Source: CAVQOB01 sp963714325 (lineage in GTDB: Bacteria; Pseudomonadota; Alphaproteobacteria; Rhizobiales; Hyphomicrobiaceae). From it: DNA of 64,000 nucleotides. This document shows, in pieces, positions 40,649 to 49,289 of the stretch. The position numbers were made by a program, and so were the translations under genes. The first letter of the stretch is position 1; the number at the start of each line of letters is the position of its first letter. Under the pieces are notes generated by a model that was not told the DNA's origin, searched no databases, and saw only the letters and a list, made by a program, of their open reading frames with translations. The DNA lies in assembly GCA_963714325.1 (NCBI GenBank), contig CAVQOB010000001.1, positions 137,326-201,325 of the forward strand, written 5' to 3'.

Positions 40649-42268
40649 ATGCTGCATTTCACACGATGGAAGACTTGGGCGGTGCTGGCAACCTGCCTGT
40701 TGGGATTGCTGTTCGCGACACCCAATCTCTTCACCAAGGAGCAGTTGGCGACGTGGCCCTCGTGGGCGCCGAAGAAGCAGATGCCGCTCGGGCTCGATCT
40801 GCAGGGTGGCGCGCATCTGCTGATGACGATGGATGTCGATGACTTGAGGAAGACTTGGCTCGGCGCCATCCAAGTTGATGTTCGCCGCGTGCTCCGCGAC
40901 GCCAAACTGAGCTTCACGGGGCTCGGGCAGACGGGCGGCGCGGTCGTTGTGCGCCCGTCGGAGGCGAAGGACGCCGACGCGGTCCTGCGCGAGCTTCGCA
41001 AACTGCCGCAACAGATCGGCAGCGCTGTGCTCGGAACGTCGGGCCTGGACCTCGACGTCAAGGTCGGCCCTGACGGCCAGATCTCACTGACACCAACCGA
41101 TATGGGTGTGCAAAATCGGATCGGCGGCGCCGCCAGTTCAGCGATCGAGACGCTCAATCGCCGCGTCAACAACCTTGGTACGGCTGAAAGCACCATCGTG
41201 CGCCAGGGCCGCGACCGGATCCTGCTGCAGTTCCCCGGCCTGCAGAATACCGAGGAACTGAAGAAACTGCTCGGGCAGACCGCGAAGCTCGCGTTCCACG
41301 AAGTCAACCTGCAGGTCAGCGCCGAGGACGCCAAGCGCTCGGGCCGCCCGCCCGCTGGATTTAAGATCTATCCGTCGTCCGAGCGGCTCGGCGAAGATTA
41401 TCTGCTGCGCGAGATCCCCGTCGTCGACGGCACTGAACTCGTTGACGCGCAGCCGGGTTTCGACCAGACGACCAACGAACCGATCATCTCGTTCCGTTTT
41501 AATCAGGCGGGAGCTCGCAAGTTTGGCCGTTTCACGCAGGAAAATCTCAAGCGGCCGTTCGCCATCGTGCTCGATGACAAGGTGCTGTCGGCGCCGGTGA
41601 TCCAATCGGCGATCCTTGGCGGCTCCGGACAGATTTCCGGCTCGTTCACGGTCGAGAGCGCCAACACGCTCGCCGTGCAGCTGCGTTCGGGTGCGCTGCC
41701 GACCAAGCTGACGATCGTCGAAGAGCGCACTGTTGGGCCGTCACTCGGCGCTGACTCCGTGCAGGCTGGCAAGATCGCCGGCATCGTCGGTGGGCTTGCG
41801 ACGATTGCTCTGACCATTTTCGCGTACGGCACATTCGGCATGTTCGCGTGTGTCGGGCTGGTCGTGCACTTGCTGTTGACGATCGCACTGATGACGCTCG
41901 CCGGGTCGACGCTGACGCTGCCGGGGATTGCTGGCCTTGTGCTCGGCGTTGCCATGGCGGTTGATGCCAACGTTCTGATCTACGAGCGCATTCGCGAGGA
42001 ATTGCGGGCCGGCAAACCGGCGATTTCAGCGATCGACGCCGGATTCCAGCGTGCCTTCATCACCATCGCCGATAGCCAGCTGACGACGCTTGCCTGCGCG
42101 GTCGTGATGTTCTGGCTCGGCTCCGGTCCGATCCGCGGCTTTGCCGTCACACTGACCTTCGGCATTCTCACCTCGATCTTTGCCTCGGTGACGGTGGTCC
42201 GGCTGCTGATTTCCTGGTGGCTCAAGGCTGAATCGCAGAACAAGCGCAAAATCGAAGTTCCGGTATAA
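40649..42268 (+). CDS. secD: Protein translocase subunit SecD
   Basis: SecD drives late stages of protein export with proton motive force. Start ATG 40649 gives 539 residues. It has the first membrane helix (TWAVLATCLLGLLFATPNLF), the P1 signature MPLGLDLQGGAHLL near residues 48-61, the conserved AELVDAQPGF-like periplasmic region, and the five C-terminal spans including LVLGVAMAVDANVLIYERIR and GFAVTLTFGILTSIFASVTV. secF starts 9 bp later. Confidence 0.96.
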   Translation: MLHFTRWKTWAVLATCLLGLLFATPNLFTKEQLATWPSWAPKKQMPLGLDLQGGAHLLMTMDVDDLRKTWLGAIQVDVRRVLRDAKLSFTGLGQTGGAVVVRPSEAKDADAVLRELRKLPQQIGSAVLGTSGLDLDVKVGPDGQISLTPTDMGVQNRIGGAASSAIETLNRRVNNLGTAESTIVRQGRDRILLQFPGLQNTEELKKLLGQTAKLAFHEVNLQVSAEDAKRSGRPPAGFKIYPSSERLGEDYLLREIPVVDGTELVDAQPGFDQTTNEPIISFRFNQAGARKFGRFTQENLKRPFAIVLDDKVLSAPVIQSAILGGSGQISGSFTVESANTLAVQLRSGALPTKLTIVEERTVGPSLGADSVQAGKIAGIVGGLATIALTIFAYGTFGMFACVGLVVHLLLTIALMTLAGSTLTLPGIAGLVLGVAMAVDANVLIYERIREELRAGKPAISAIDAGFQRAFITIADSQLTTLACAVVMFWLGSGPIRGFAVTLTFGILTSIFASVTVVRLLISWWLKAESQNKRKIEVPV

Positions 42269-42277
42269 GGCGACACC

Positions 42278-43222
42278 ATGCAATTCCTGCCGAACTTCAA
42301 GGGTTTCGACTTCTTTCCGCACGACTTGCGACTGCCGTTCATGGCCTGGCGCGACGTCTGCGTCGGCCTCTCGATCATCGCCATGCTGGCGTCGCTGGCG
42401 CTTTTCTTTACGCGCGGGCTGAACTACGGCGTCGACTTTAAGGGCGGTTCGATGATCGAGGTGCAATCGACCGCCGGTCCGGCCGACATCGCCGCCATTC
42501 GCGAGAAACTCGGCAAGCTCGGTCTTGGAGCGCCGCAGATCCAGGCGCTGGGCGGGACGCAGAACGTGCTGATCCGCATCGAGCAGCAGCCGGGCGGCGA
42601 GGCCGAGCAGCAGATCGCCGCGAAGAAGGTGCTCGACGCCCTCGGCACAGGGTTCACTCAACGCCGTGTCGAAGTGGTTGGACCGGCCGTATCAAGCGAA
42701 TTGCGCTACACCGGATTCATTGCGGTGTTGGCGGGATTGCTGGCAATCGTTGCTTACGTTTGGTTCCGTTTCGAGTGGCAGTTCGCGGTCGGCGCCATCG
42801 TCGCGCTGGCGCACGACGTGTTGTTGACGGTCGGACTGTTCTCGCTGTTCCAGTTTGAGTTTGATCTCTCGATTGTCGCGGCGCTGCTGACGATCCTTGG
42901 GTACTCGGTCAACGACACGGTCGTTGTGTCCGACCGCATCCGCGAGAACTTGCGCAAGTTCAAAAAGATGGAACTGAACGAGCTGTTGAACCTGTCGATC
43001 AATGAGACGCTATCGCGGACGATCCTGACGGGCTGCACGGCGATTGCGGTGCTGCTGGCGCTTTACATCTTCGGCGGCGAGGTGATCCGCAACTTCAACT
43101 TCGCAATGCTGTTCGGCGTGATTATCGGCACCTATTCGTCGATCTTTATCGCAGCACCGATCCTGGGCTACCTCGGCGTCAAGCGTGACACGATCGTTGG
43201 CAAGGAGGCCGCCAAGGCCTGA
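42278..43222 (+). CDS. secF: Protein translocase subunit SecF
   Basis: This 314-residue protein has SecF features: a first helix (VGLSIIAMLASLALFFTRGL), the YGVDFKGGSMIEV motif at residues about 49-61, the central VEVVGPAVSSELRYTGF, and YSVNDTVVVSDRIRENL followed by SINETLSRTILTGCTAIAVL. It partners SecD in the export complex. The next gene (Mth938-like) starts 27 bp downstream. Confidence 0.96.
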   Translation: MQFLPNFKGFDFFPHDLRLPFMAWRDVCVGLSIIAMLASLALFFTRGLNYGVDFKGGSMIEVQSTAGPADIAAIREKLGKLGLGAPQIQALGGTQNVLIRIEQQPGGEAEQQIAAKKVLDALGTGFTQRRVEVVGPAVSSELRYTGFIAVLAGLLAIVAYVWFRFEWQFAVGAIVALAHDVLLTVGLFSLFQFEFDLSIVAALLTILGYSVNDTVVVSDRIRENLRKFKKMELNELLNLSINETLSRTILTGCTAIAVLLALYIFGGEVIRNFNFAMLFGVIIGTYSSIFIAAPILGYLGVKRDTIVGKEAAKA

Positions 43223-43249
43223 CACAGGTCACCCGACGCGAGGATTGCA

Positions 43250-43639
43250 ATGGCCACTGAGCCGACGCGGTTTCAAGGCTTCGTTCCCGGCAGCGCGCCG
43301 ATCGATGCCTATGGCAACGGCGGCTTTCGCTTTGCTGATATGAGCCACAAGGGCTCGATCCTCTGTCTCGGCGATGGCGTGCATGCCTGGGAGGTGTCGG
43401 TCGATGCGATTGTTGCGCTGAGGACGCTGGCGCCCGTGCTGGCGCGGTTGTCGTCACCGCAGTTTCTGTTGCTTGGCACGGGACGCCGCCAGATCTTTCC
43501 ACCGACCGAGGTCGTCAAAGCGTTTGCTGATGCCTGCGTCGGTCTCGACGCGATGGACACGGGTGCTGCCTGCCGCACTTACAACATCCTGCTCGCCGAA
43601 AAGCGTGCCGTTACGGCGGCCCTGCTGGCGGTGGATTGA
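43250..43639 (+). CDS. Mth938-like domain protein (NDUFAF3 homologue)
   Basis: This 129-residue protein has the Mth938/DUF498 fold: FVPGSAPIDAYGNGGFRFAD, FLLLGTGRRQIFPPTEVVKA and GAACRTYNILLAEKRAVTAA near the end. Its mitochondrial homologue NDUFAF3 is a complex I assembly factor, and this family is commonly encoded next to secDF in Alphaproteobacteria. Its bacterial role is unproven. It is followed within 6 bp by a squalene/phytoene-synthase-like gene related to another complex I factor (NDUFAF6). Confidence 0.88.
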   Translation: MATEPTRFQGFVPGSAPIDAYGNGGFRFADMSHKGSILCLGDGVHAWEVSVDAIVALRTLAPVLARLSSPQFLLLGTGRRQIFPPTEVVKAFADACVGLDAMDTGAACRTYNILLAEKRAVTAALLAVD

Positions 43640-43644
43640 GCGCG

Positions 43645-44478
43645 ATGGCGTCCGTGCAAGCGCTGATCGATACCGCGCGCGATGGTGAGCCGGATCGTCT
43701 GGCCGCCGCGCTGCTGGCGCCTGAACCGCAACGCATGGGCCTGCTGGCGCTTGCCGCGTTCAGCGCGGAGTTGCGGCGAATCCCGCTGACGGCAAAAGAA
43801 CCAATGATGGGCGAGGTGCGCCTGCAGTGGTGGCGCGATGCGATCCGAACTGCTGCGCCAACCGGCAACCCGATCGCGGATGCGCTGATCGATGCAATGG
43901 AGGCCTACGCCTTGCCGCCCGCAGTGTTGGTCGCCATGACGGAAGCGCGCGCGTTCGATCTCTATGGCGATCCGATGCCGGATCGCGCGGCGCTCGATGG
44001 CTACTTGATGCGAACCGAAGGCGCGCTGTTTGAACTCGGCTTGCGCGTCATGGGGCGTACGCCGGATGCAGGGAGCGTGGCAATGTGCACGGCGGCCGCA
44101 CAAAGCTATGGCCTCGTCCGCTTGCTGGCTGATCTCCCGGGCTGGCTGCATCGGGGGCGCTCGCCGCTGCCGCGAAGCCTGTTTGATGCCGATTTTGGCG
44201 CAATCTCGGACTTGCCGGGACGTGGCTTAGGGCACGACCTCGGAATCCTCGTGCAAGCCTTGCAGAGCGATTTAACCGCCACACATGATGCGGCGCGGCA
44301 ACGTGTGGTCATTCTGTCGCGGTTGGAGCGTTTGCCCTTCCTTCCTTTGGCCGTTGTCAGCCCTTATCTCAGGCGTATTGCCCGTGCTTCGCGCTCCCCC
44401 CTGCGCGAACCGGTGACGCTTGTGCCGCTGAGCCGCATGGTCCGGATCACGACGGCGTGGGCTTTGGGACGCTTTTGA
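43645..44478 (+). CDS. Squalene/phytoene synthase-like protein (NDUFAF6-type)
   Basis: The preferred start is ATG 43645 (277 residues); TTG 43636 overlaps the upstream stop. The fold is trans-prenyltransferase-like: ALAAFSAELRRIPLTAKEPM, GEVRLQWWRDAIR near residues 60-72, ARAFDLYGDPMPD and AAAQSYGLVRLLADLPGWLH. The DxxxD diphosphate motifs of true squalene or phytoene synthases are incomplete (RAFDLYGD, LADLPGW), so terpene synthesis is doubtful. This is the group to which mitochondrial NDUFAF6 belongs. The context is secF and the NDUFAF3-like gene. Confidence 0.82.
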   Translation: MASVQALIDTARDGEPDRLAAALLAPEPQRMGLLALAAFSAELRRIPLTAKEPMMGEVRLQWWRDAIRTAAPTGNPIADALIDAMEAYALPPAVLVAMTEARAFDLYGDPMPDRAALDGYLMRTEGALFELGLRVMGRTPDAGSVAMCTAAAQSYGLVRLLADLPGWLHRGRSPLPRSLFDADFGAISDLPGRGLGHDLGILVQALQSDLTATHDAARQRVVILSRLERLPFLPLAVVSPYLRRIARASRSPLREPVTLVPLSRMVRITTAWALGRF

Positions 44479-44503
44479 CTGGGGCGGGGCAGGGAGCATA
44501 GTC

Positions 44504-46396
44504 ATGCGGATCACACGGTACGTGACGCGGTTCCTTTGGGTTGCGGCCTTGGCTGGCATGGCGGCGCCAGCGCAGGCGGCGCCCGAGATCAACTGGCGCG
44601 TCGTCAATCCGTTCCGCTTGTTCCTCGATGCCAAGGATACCGAAGTCCATCGCGCGACGTTCGAGAGTTTGACCGAAGAGGAACGCCGCTCGCCGATCCT
44701 CGCTGCTGAGCGCGCGCTTGCCGAACGCCATCCCGAAGGCTGGGCGGCGACGATGTTCCGCAACACCTGCTGGAATGTCGGCACCAACAAGCACGTCTGC
44801 TCCGAACTGGCCGACTACGCCAATCCGAAGAGTCACAAGATCCGCGCCGATGTCAGCGAGATTCCCGATGCGGCAACCGTGAACTGCACTTGGGCGACGG
44901 CGCCGGCTGGCGGGCGTCAGCGCGGCACGGCCATCACCAAGCCCTGCGACGTTGCCGTCGAACTGGACGTGCCCTACCCGCAGGGATCGCGCATCACGGT
45001 TGAAATTGGCGGCCTGCAAGTCGCGGAGTTGACCGCCCAGGTGCAGGATCTTTTCATTGTCGGGCTCGGCGACAGCTTTGCCTCCGGCGAAGGCAACCCC
45101 GACGGGCCGGTACGATTTTCGAATGAGCGGACCGCGGACTACGGGCTGCGTGCGCAGGGTGTGACGCTCTCCGGCTATCCGGCCCGAGTCGGCGACTGGC
45201 AACAGATCGGCGACCGCAAGTTTGTCAGCGAAAACGCGCAGTGGGTTGATCAGGCCTGCCATCGCTCGCTCTATTCGCATCAGTTGCGCGCCGCGTTGCA
45301 GTTGGCGGTCGAAGAGCCGCACCGGTCGGTGACCTACGCGGGTTTTGCCTGCTCGGGAGCCGAGACGACGTTCGGGCTATTCTTGCGTTACAAGGGCAAC
45401 GAATGGGTGCCAAACCCGCCGGAACTCTCGCAGATTTCCGCGGTCGCTGAAGCGCAGTGCGGCGCCAAGCCGGCAGCGACCATCGATCTGCCGGAGGCCT
45501 ATCACATCAACGACAAGATCCCTGAACTCAAGGGCGGTCTGGTGCTGCGCAAATGCGCCGCCGAGAACGCGCGTAAAATCGATCTCCTCATGCTGTCGAT
45601 CGGTGGCAATGACGTTGGCTTTGCACGGCTCGTTGCCAACGCCGTGCTGGCCGATCAATCGTCGTTGCGCCGTCTTGGCGGCTGGTTCGGGCAGGTGCAT
45701 GGCTTCCTCGAAGCGCAGAAGCAACTTGATGTTCTCGATGACCGCTACAAGTCGCTCAATCGCGCCGTGCACAATCTGCTGCACGTGCCGTGGAACGAGA
45801 CTGACCGGGTGATTCTAACTGCCTATCCCCCGCTTGCCGTTCTCGACGATGGCAAGTCAGTCTGTCCCGATGGTCAGGCGGGCATGACAGTGTTGCCGGA
45901 TTTCAGTCTGTCGGAAGCGAAGGCGCGCGAGGGCGATGTCGCCGCCGCTCGTCTCAACAACATCATGCGCGACAGCGCACGCGTGCACGGGTGGTCATTT
46001 GTCGATGCGCACCGCAAGGCTTTCCAGGGGCGTGGGCTGTGCGCGGGTTGGACGGAATCGGCACTCAATTCCGCTGATGATCTGCGCATCCCGCGGCTGA
46101 TCAATGGCAAGTGGGAGCCGTTCAACCCGTCGGAATGGCATGCCTATGCCAGCCGGACCCGTTGGTTCCGTACACCCAACGATGCCTTCATGACCGGGAA
46201 CTTCCACGTGTCGCAGGGCGCCATGCAATCGGTCATGCGCAGTCAGGGCTATTCGTGGGTACAGTTGCTGTTGGCGGCGACCTATTCGGGTGCGTTCCAT
46301 CCCAGTGCCGAAGGACATGCGGCGATGGCCGACGCAGTCGCGGGCAAGGCGCGCGGCATTATTGCCAAGTATGAAGATCGTGGCCGGGCACGCTGA
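44504..46396 (+). CDS. Secreted SGNH/GDSL-type hydrolase
   Basis: This 630-residue exported protein has a signal peptide (FLWVAALAGMAAPAQAAP). SGNH blocks are visible: FIVGLGDSFASGEGNPDG (block I nucleophile Ser) near residue 190, SYAG-like VTYAGFACSGAETTFG, block III MLSIGGNDVGFARL near residue 367, and block V AFHPSAEGHAAMAD near 604-617 with the catalytic His. A beta-rich N-terminal domain of about 170 residues precedes the hydrolase core. Esters or acylated polysaccharides are typical substrates; the actual one is unknown. It starts 25 bp after the prenyltransferase-like gene. Confidence 0.82.
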   Translation: MRITRYVTRFLWVAALAGMAAPAQAAPEINWRVVNPFRLFLDAKDTEVHRATFESLTEEERRSPILAAERALAERHPEGWAATMFRNTCWNVGTNKHVCSELADYANPKSHKIRADVSEIPDAATVNCTWATAPAGGRQRGTAITKPCDVAVELDVPYPQGSRITVEIGGLQVAELTAQVQDLFIVGLGDSFASGEGNPDGPVRFSNERTADYGLRAQGVTLSGYPARVGDWQQIGDRKFVSENAQWVDQACHRSLYSHQLRAALQLAVEEPHRSVTYAGFACSGAETTFGLFLRYKGNEWVPNPPELSQISAVAEAQCGAKPAATIDLPEAYHINDKIPELKGGLVLRKCAAENARKIDLLMLSIGGNDVGFARLVANAVLADQSSLRRLGGWFGQVHGFLEAQKQLDVLDDRYKSLNRAVHNLLHVPWNETDRVILTAYPPLAVLDDGKSVCPDGQAGMTVLPDFSLSEAKAREGDVAAARLNNIMRDSARVHGWSFVDAHRKAFQGRGLCAGWTESALNSADDLRIPRLINGKWEPFNPSEWHAYASRTRWFRTPNDAFMTGNFHVSQGAMQSVMRSQGYSWVQLLLAATYSGAFHPSAEGHAAMADAVAGKARGIIAKYEDRGRAR

Positions 46397-46471
46397 CTGG
46401 TGTTACGCCGTGGTCTTTGCAGGCCGCGCCGATCGCGGTAGGAGAGGGCCGTTCGGACTAGAGAGCCCCGC

Positions 46472-48115
46472 ATGCTGCGACTGTTGGAACTGAAGCTGCC
46501 GCTGGCGCACGATGATGCAGGCCTGACTGCTGCCATCGTCGATCGCCTGGGGATCACCGCGTCCGAACTCGTGTCTTTCACGGTGTTCCGTCGTGGTTGG
46601 GACGCGCGCAAGAAATCGGCCATCCAGCTGATCTATACCATTGACGCCACGGTGAAGGACGAAGCCGGCGTGCGGCGGCGGCTCGCGGGCGAGCCGCGCG
46701 TCGTCCCAACGCCTGATGCCCGCTACAAGCCGGTCGCCCACGCGCCGGCCAACCTGCCAAGCCGGCCGGTGGTGATCGGCGCAGGGCCGTGCGGATTGTT
46801 TGCCGCTCTCATTCTCGCCGAAATGGGCTTTCGCCCGATCATTCTCGAGCGCGGGAAAGTTGTGCGCGAGCGCACGAAGGACACCTGGGGCCTGTGGCGT
46901 CGGTCGGTTCTCAACCCCGAGAGCAATGTGCAATTCGGCGAAGGCGGTGCGGGAACCTTTTCCGACGGCAAGCTCTACAGCGGCATCAAGGACTCGCAAA
47001 CGCTTGGGCGCAAAGTGCTGACCGAGTTCGTGGCGGCTGGTGCACCGGCAGAAATCCTGGTCGCCGCCAAGCCGCATGTCGGCACCTTCCGTCTCGTCAC
47101 TATGGTCGAGAGCATCCGCGCCAAGATCGAGGCGCTCGGCGGCGAGTATCGCTTCGGTACCCGTGTCGCCGATCTCGATCTGCGTGATGAAGGCAGCGGT
47201 CGCCGGCGCGTGCGTGGCCTGATCCTGGCGTCCGGCGAGCGCATCGAAACCGATCACGTCGTACTGGCCGTCGGCCACAGTGCGCGCGACACGTTTGAAA
47301 TGATCGATGCGCGCGGCGTCTACGTCGAGGCGAAACCGTTTTCAATCGGCGTCCGCATCGAACATCCCCAATCGCTCATTGATCGCTGTCGCTTCGGCGA
47401 TGCGGCTGGCCACGACATTCTGGGCGCCGCCGACTATAAGATCGTGCACCACGCCACGAATGGCCGCTCGGTCTACAGCTTCTGCATGTGCCCGGGTGGA
47501 ACGGTGGTGGCGGCGGCGTCGGAGCCGGGCCGCGTCGTCACCAACGGCATGAGTCAGTATTCGCGCAAGGAGCGCAACGCCAATGCGGGGATCGTCGTCG
47601 GCATTACGCCAGCTGATTATCCAGGCTCAGCACTGGCTGGCATCGCCTTTCAGCGGCATTGGGAAGAGCAAGCGTTCGCAGCCGGTGGTGGCACCTATGC
47701 GGCGCCCGCGCAGTGCGTCGGCGACTTTCTCGCCAAGCGGGCGTCGACCACTCTCGGCTCGGTCATTCCATCCTACAAGCCCGGCGTGACGCCGACGGAT
47801 CTCGCCGCCTGCTTGCCAGACTACGCGGTTGAGGCGATCCGCGAGGCGCTGCCGGCGTTTGATCGGCAGCTCATGGGGTTCAGCCTCGACGATGCCGTCA
47901 TGACCGGCGTCGAGACGCGGACCTCGTCGCCGATCCGCATTCGTCGTGACGCGAACCTGCAGAGCCTCAACACGCGCGGGCTATATCCGGCGGGCGAGGG
48001 GGCGGGCTACGCGGGCGGCATTCTCTCCGCGGCTGTCGATGGCATCCGCGTCGCCGAAGCTGTCGCGCTCAGTATGACGGGCAACATCAAGGCCGCGCTG
48101 CAAACAGCAGATTAG
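46472..48115 (+). CDS. FAD-dependent dehydrogenase (COG2509-type)
   Basis: This 547-residue flavoprotein has an N-terminal ferredoxin-like region (LLELKLPLAHDDAGLTAAIV, VFRRGWDARKKSAIQLIYTI), the FAD motif PVVIGAGPCGLFAALILAEM near residues 92-111, the SNVQFGEGGAGTFSDGKLYS region, the DHVVLAVGHSARDTFEM loop, and a C-terminal LYPAGEGAGYAGGILSAAVD FAD-binding end. This large family has no assigned reaction. It stands between the SGNH hydrolase and the iron-binding protein genes with 75- and 131-bp gaps. Confidence 0.85.
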   Translation: MLRLLELKLPLAHDDAGLTAAIVDRLGITASELVSFTVFRRGWDARKKSAIQLIYTIDATVKDEAGVRRRLAGEPRVVPTPDARYKPVAHAPANLPSRPVVIGAGPCGLFAALILAEMGFRPIILERGKVVRERTKDTWGLWRRSVLNPESNVQFGEGGAGTFSDGKLYSGIKDSQTLGRKVLTEFVAAGAPAEILVAAKPHVGTFRLVTMVESIRAKIEALGGEYRFGTRVADLDLRDEGSGRRRVRGLILASGERIETDHVVLAVGHSARDTFEMIDARGVYVEAKPFSIGVRIEHPQSLIDRCRFGDAAGHDILGAADYKIVHHATNGRSVYSFCMCPGGTVVAAASEPGRVVTNGMSQYSRKERNANAGIVVGITPADYPGSALAGIAFQRHWEEQAFAAGGGTYAAPAQCVGDFLAKRASTTLGSVIPSYKPGVTPTDLAACLPDYAVEAIREALPAFDRQLMGFSLDDAVMTGVETRTSSPIRIRRDANLQSLNTRGLYPAGEGAGYAGGILSAAVDGIRVAEAVALSMTGNIKAALQTAD

Positions 48116-48246
48116 AATTCGTCTAATTCCGATCTGTGCAGTCGGTTATTGACGCGTGGGTGTTTGAATGGTTTGACGACGGCGTCAGCGAATACGCTGG
48201 CATGTCCGATGGCGGGGCCTTGAACCCCTTTGATTGGAGACTATTG

Positions 48247-49278
48247 ATGATGCGTCGTCCTGTTTGGGTGGTGATGATCAGTGCGTTCATCACCCTGTCC
48301 TGCTTTGTGCAGACCGCTGCGGCACAAGGTGCCGTCAACATTTACTCCTACCGCGAGCCGGCGCTGATCGATCCGCTGCTCAAGGCCTTCACGGCCAAGA
48401 CCGGTATCACCGCCAATGTGATTTTCGCGCCTGCCGGCCTCAATGAGCGAATAGCGGCTGAAGGCGCGCTGAGCCCGGCCGATCTGTTGTTCTCGGTCGA
48501 TGCCGGGCGGCTGTCCGAGGCGAAGGCTGCTGGATTGACCGCGCCGGTCGCGTCGGTGGTGCTCGACGCGCTGCCGGCATTTGCGCGTGATGGCGAGCAG
48601 CATTGGTTTGGCCTGACGATGCGCGCGCGCGTGGTCTATGCGCATAAGGAGCGCGTCAAGCAGGATACCATCACGTATGAGGAATTGGCTGATCCGAAAT
48701 GGAAGGGCAAGATTTGTACGCGCTCGGGCCAGCACGTCTACAACACGTCGTTGCTGGCGACGATCATCGCGCATCAGGGCGAGACTGCGGCGCAGGCCTG
48801 GGCGGCCGGCGTCAAGGCCAATCTCGGCCGCAAGCCGTCTGGTGGCGACCGTGAAGCTGTGCGCGACGTCTATTCGGGGCGTTGCGACATCGCGATCGCC
48901 AACACGTATTACATGGCGCAGATGTTGAAGAATCCCGAGCAGAAGGCTTGGGCCGATAGCGTCAGGATCATTTTCCCCAACTCAGCCGATCGCGGCTCGC
49001 ACGTCAATATTTCGGGCATGGCGCTGATCAAACACGCCCCCAACAAGGCCAACGCGATCCAGCTGATGGAGTTTCTCGGCTCGGACGCTGCGCAGAAGAT
49101 CTATGCCGAGGTGAACAACGAGTACCCGATCAGTGCCCGTGTGCCGGCCTCGGATACGGTCAAGAGTTGGGGCGTGTTGAAGGCTGACCCGCTGCCGCTT
49201 GAGAATATTGCCAAGTATCGCAAGCGGGCCTCGGAAATTATGGATCAGGTCGGCTTCGACGCTGGTGCCGGCAGCTGA
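48247..49278 (+). CDS. Fe(3+) ABC transporter periplasmic substrate-binding protein
   Basis: This 343-residue protein is of the FutA/FbpA type. Start ATG 48247 follows TGGAGA; an upstream in-frame extension is noncoding. The signal peptide (VVMISAFITLSCFVQTAAA) precedes GAVNIYSYREPALIDPLLKA, YRV-like iron-binding Tyr residues include those in ANTYYMAQMLKNP, and SRSGQH-like CTRSGQHVYNTSLLATIIAH is typical. It would bind ferric iron in the periplasm. No permease or ATPase gene lies nearby, so it must use a transporter encoded elsewhere. Confidence 0.87.
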   Translation: MMRRPVWVVMISAFITLSCFVQTAAAQGAVNIYSYREPALIDPLLKAFTAKTGITANVIFAPAGLNERIAAEGALSPADLLFSVDAGRLSEAKAAGLTAPVASVVLDALPAFARDGEQHWFGLTMRARVVYAHKERVKQDTITYEELADPKWKGKICTRSGQHVYNTSLLATIIAHQGETAAQAWAAGVKANLGRKPSGGDREAVRDVYSGRCDIAIANTYYMAQMLKNPEQKAWADSVRIIFPNSADRGSHVNISGMALIKHAPNKANAIQLMEFLGSDAAQKIYAEVNNEYPISARVPASDTVKSWGVLKADPLPLENIAKYRKRASEIMDQVGFDAGAGS

Positions 49279-49289
49279 GACGGCGTGCA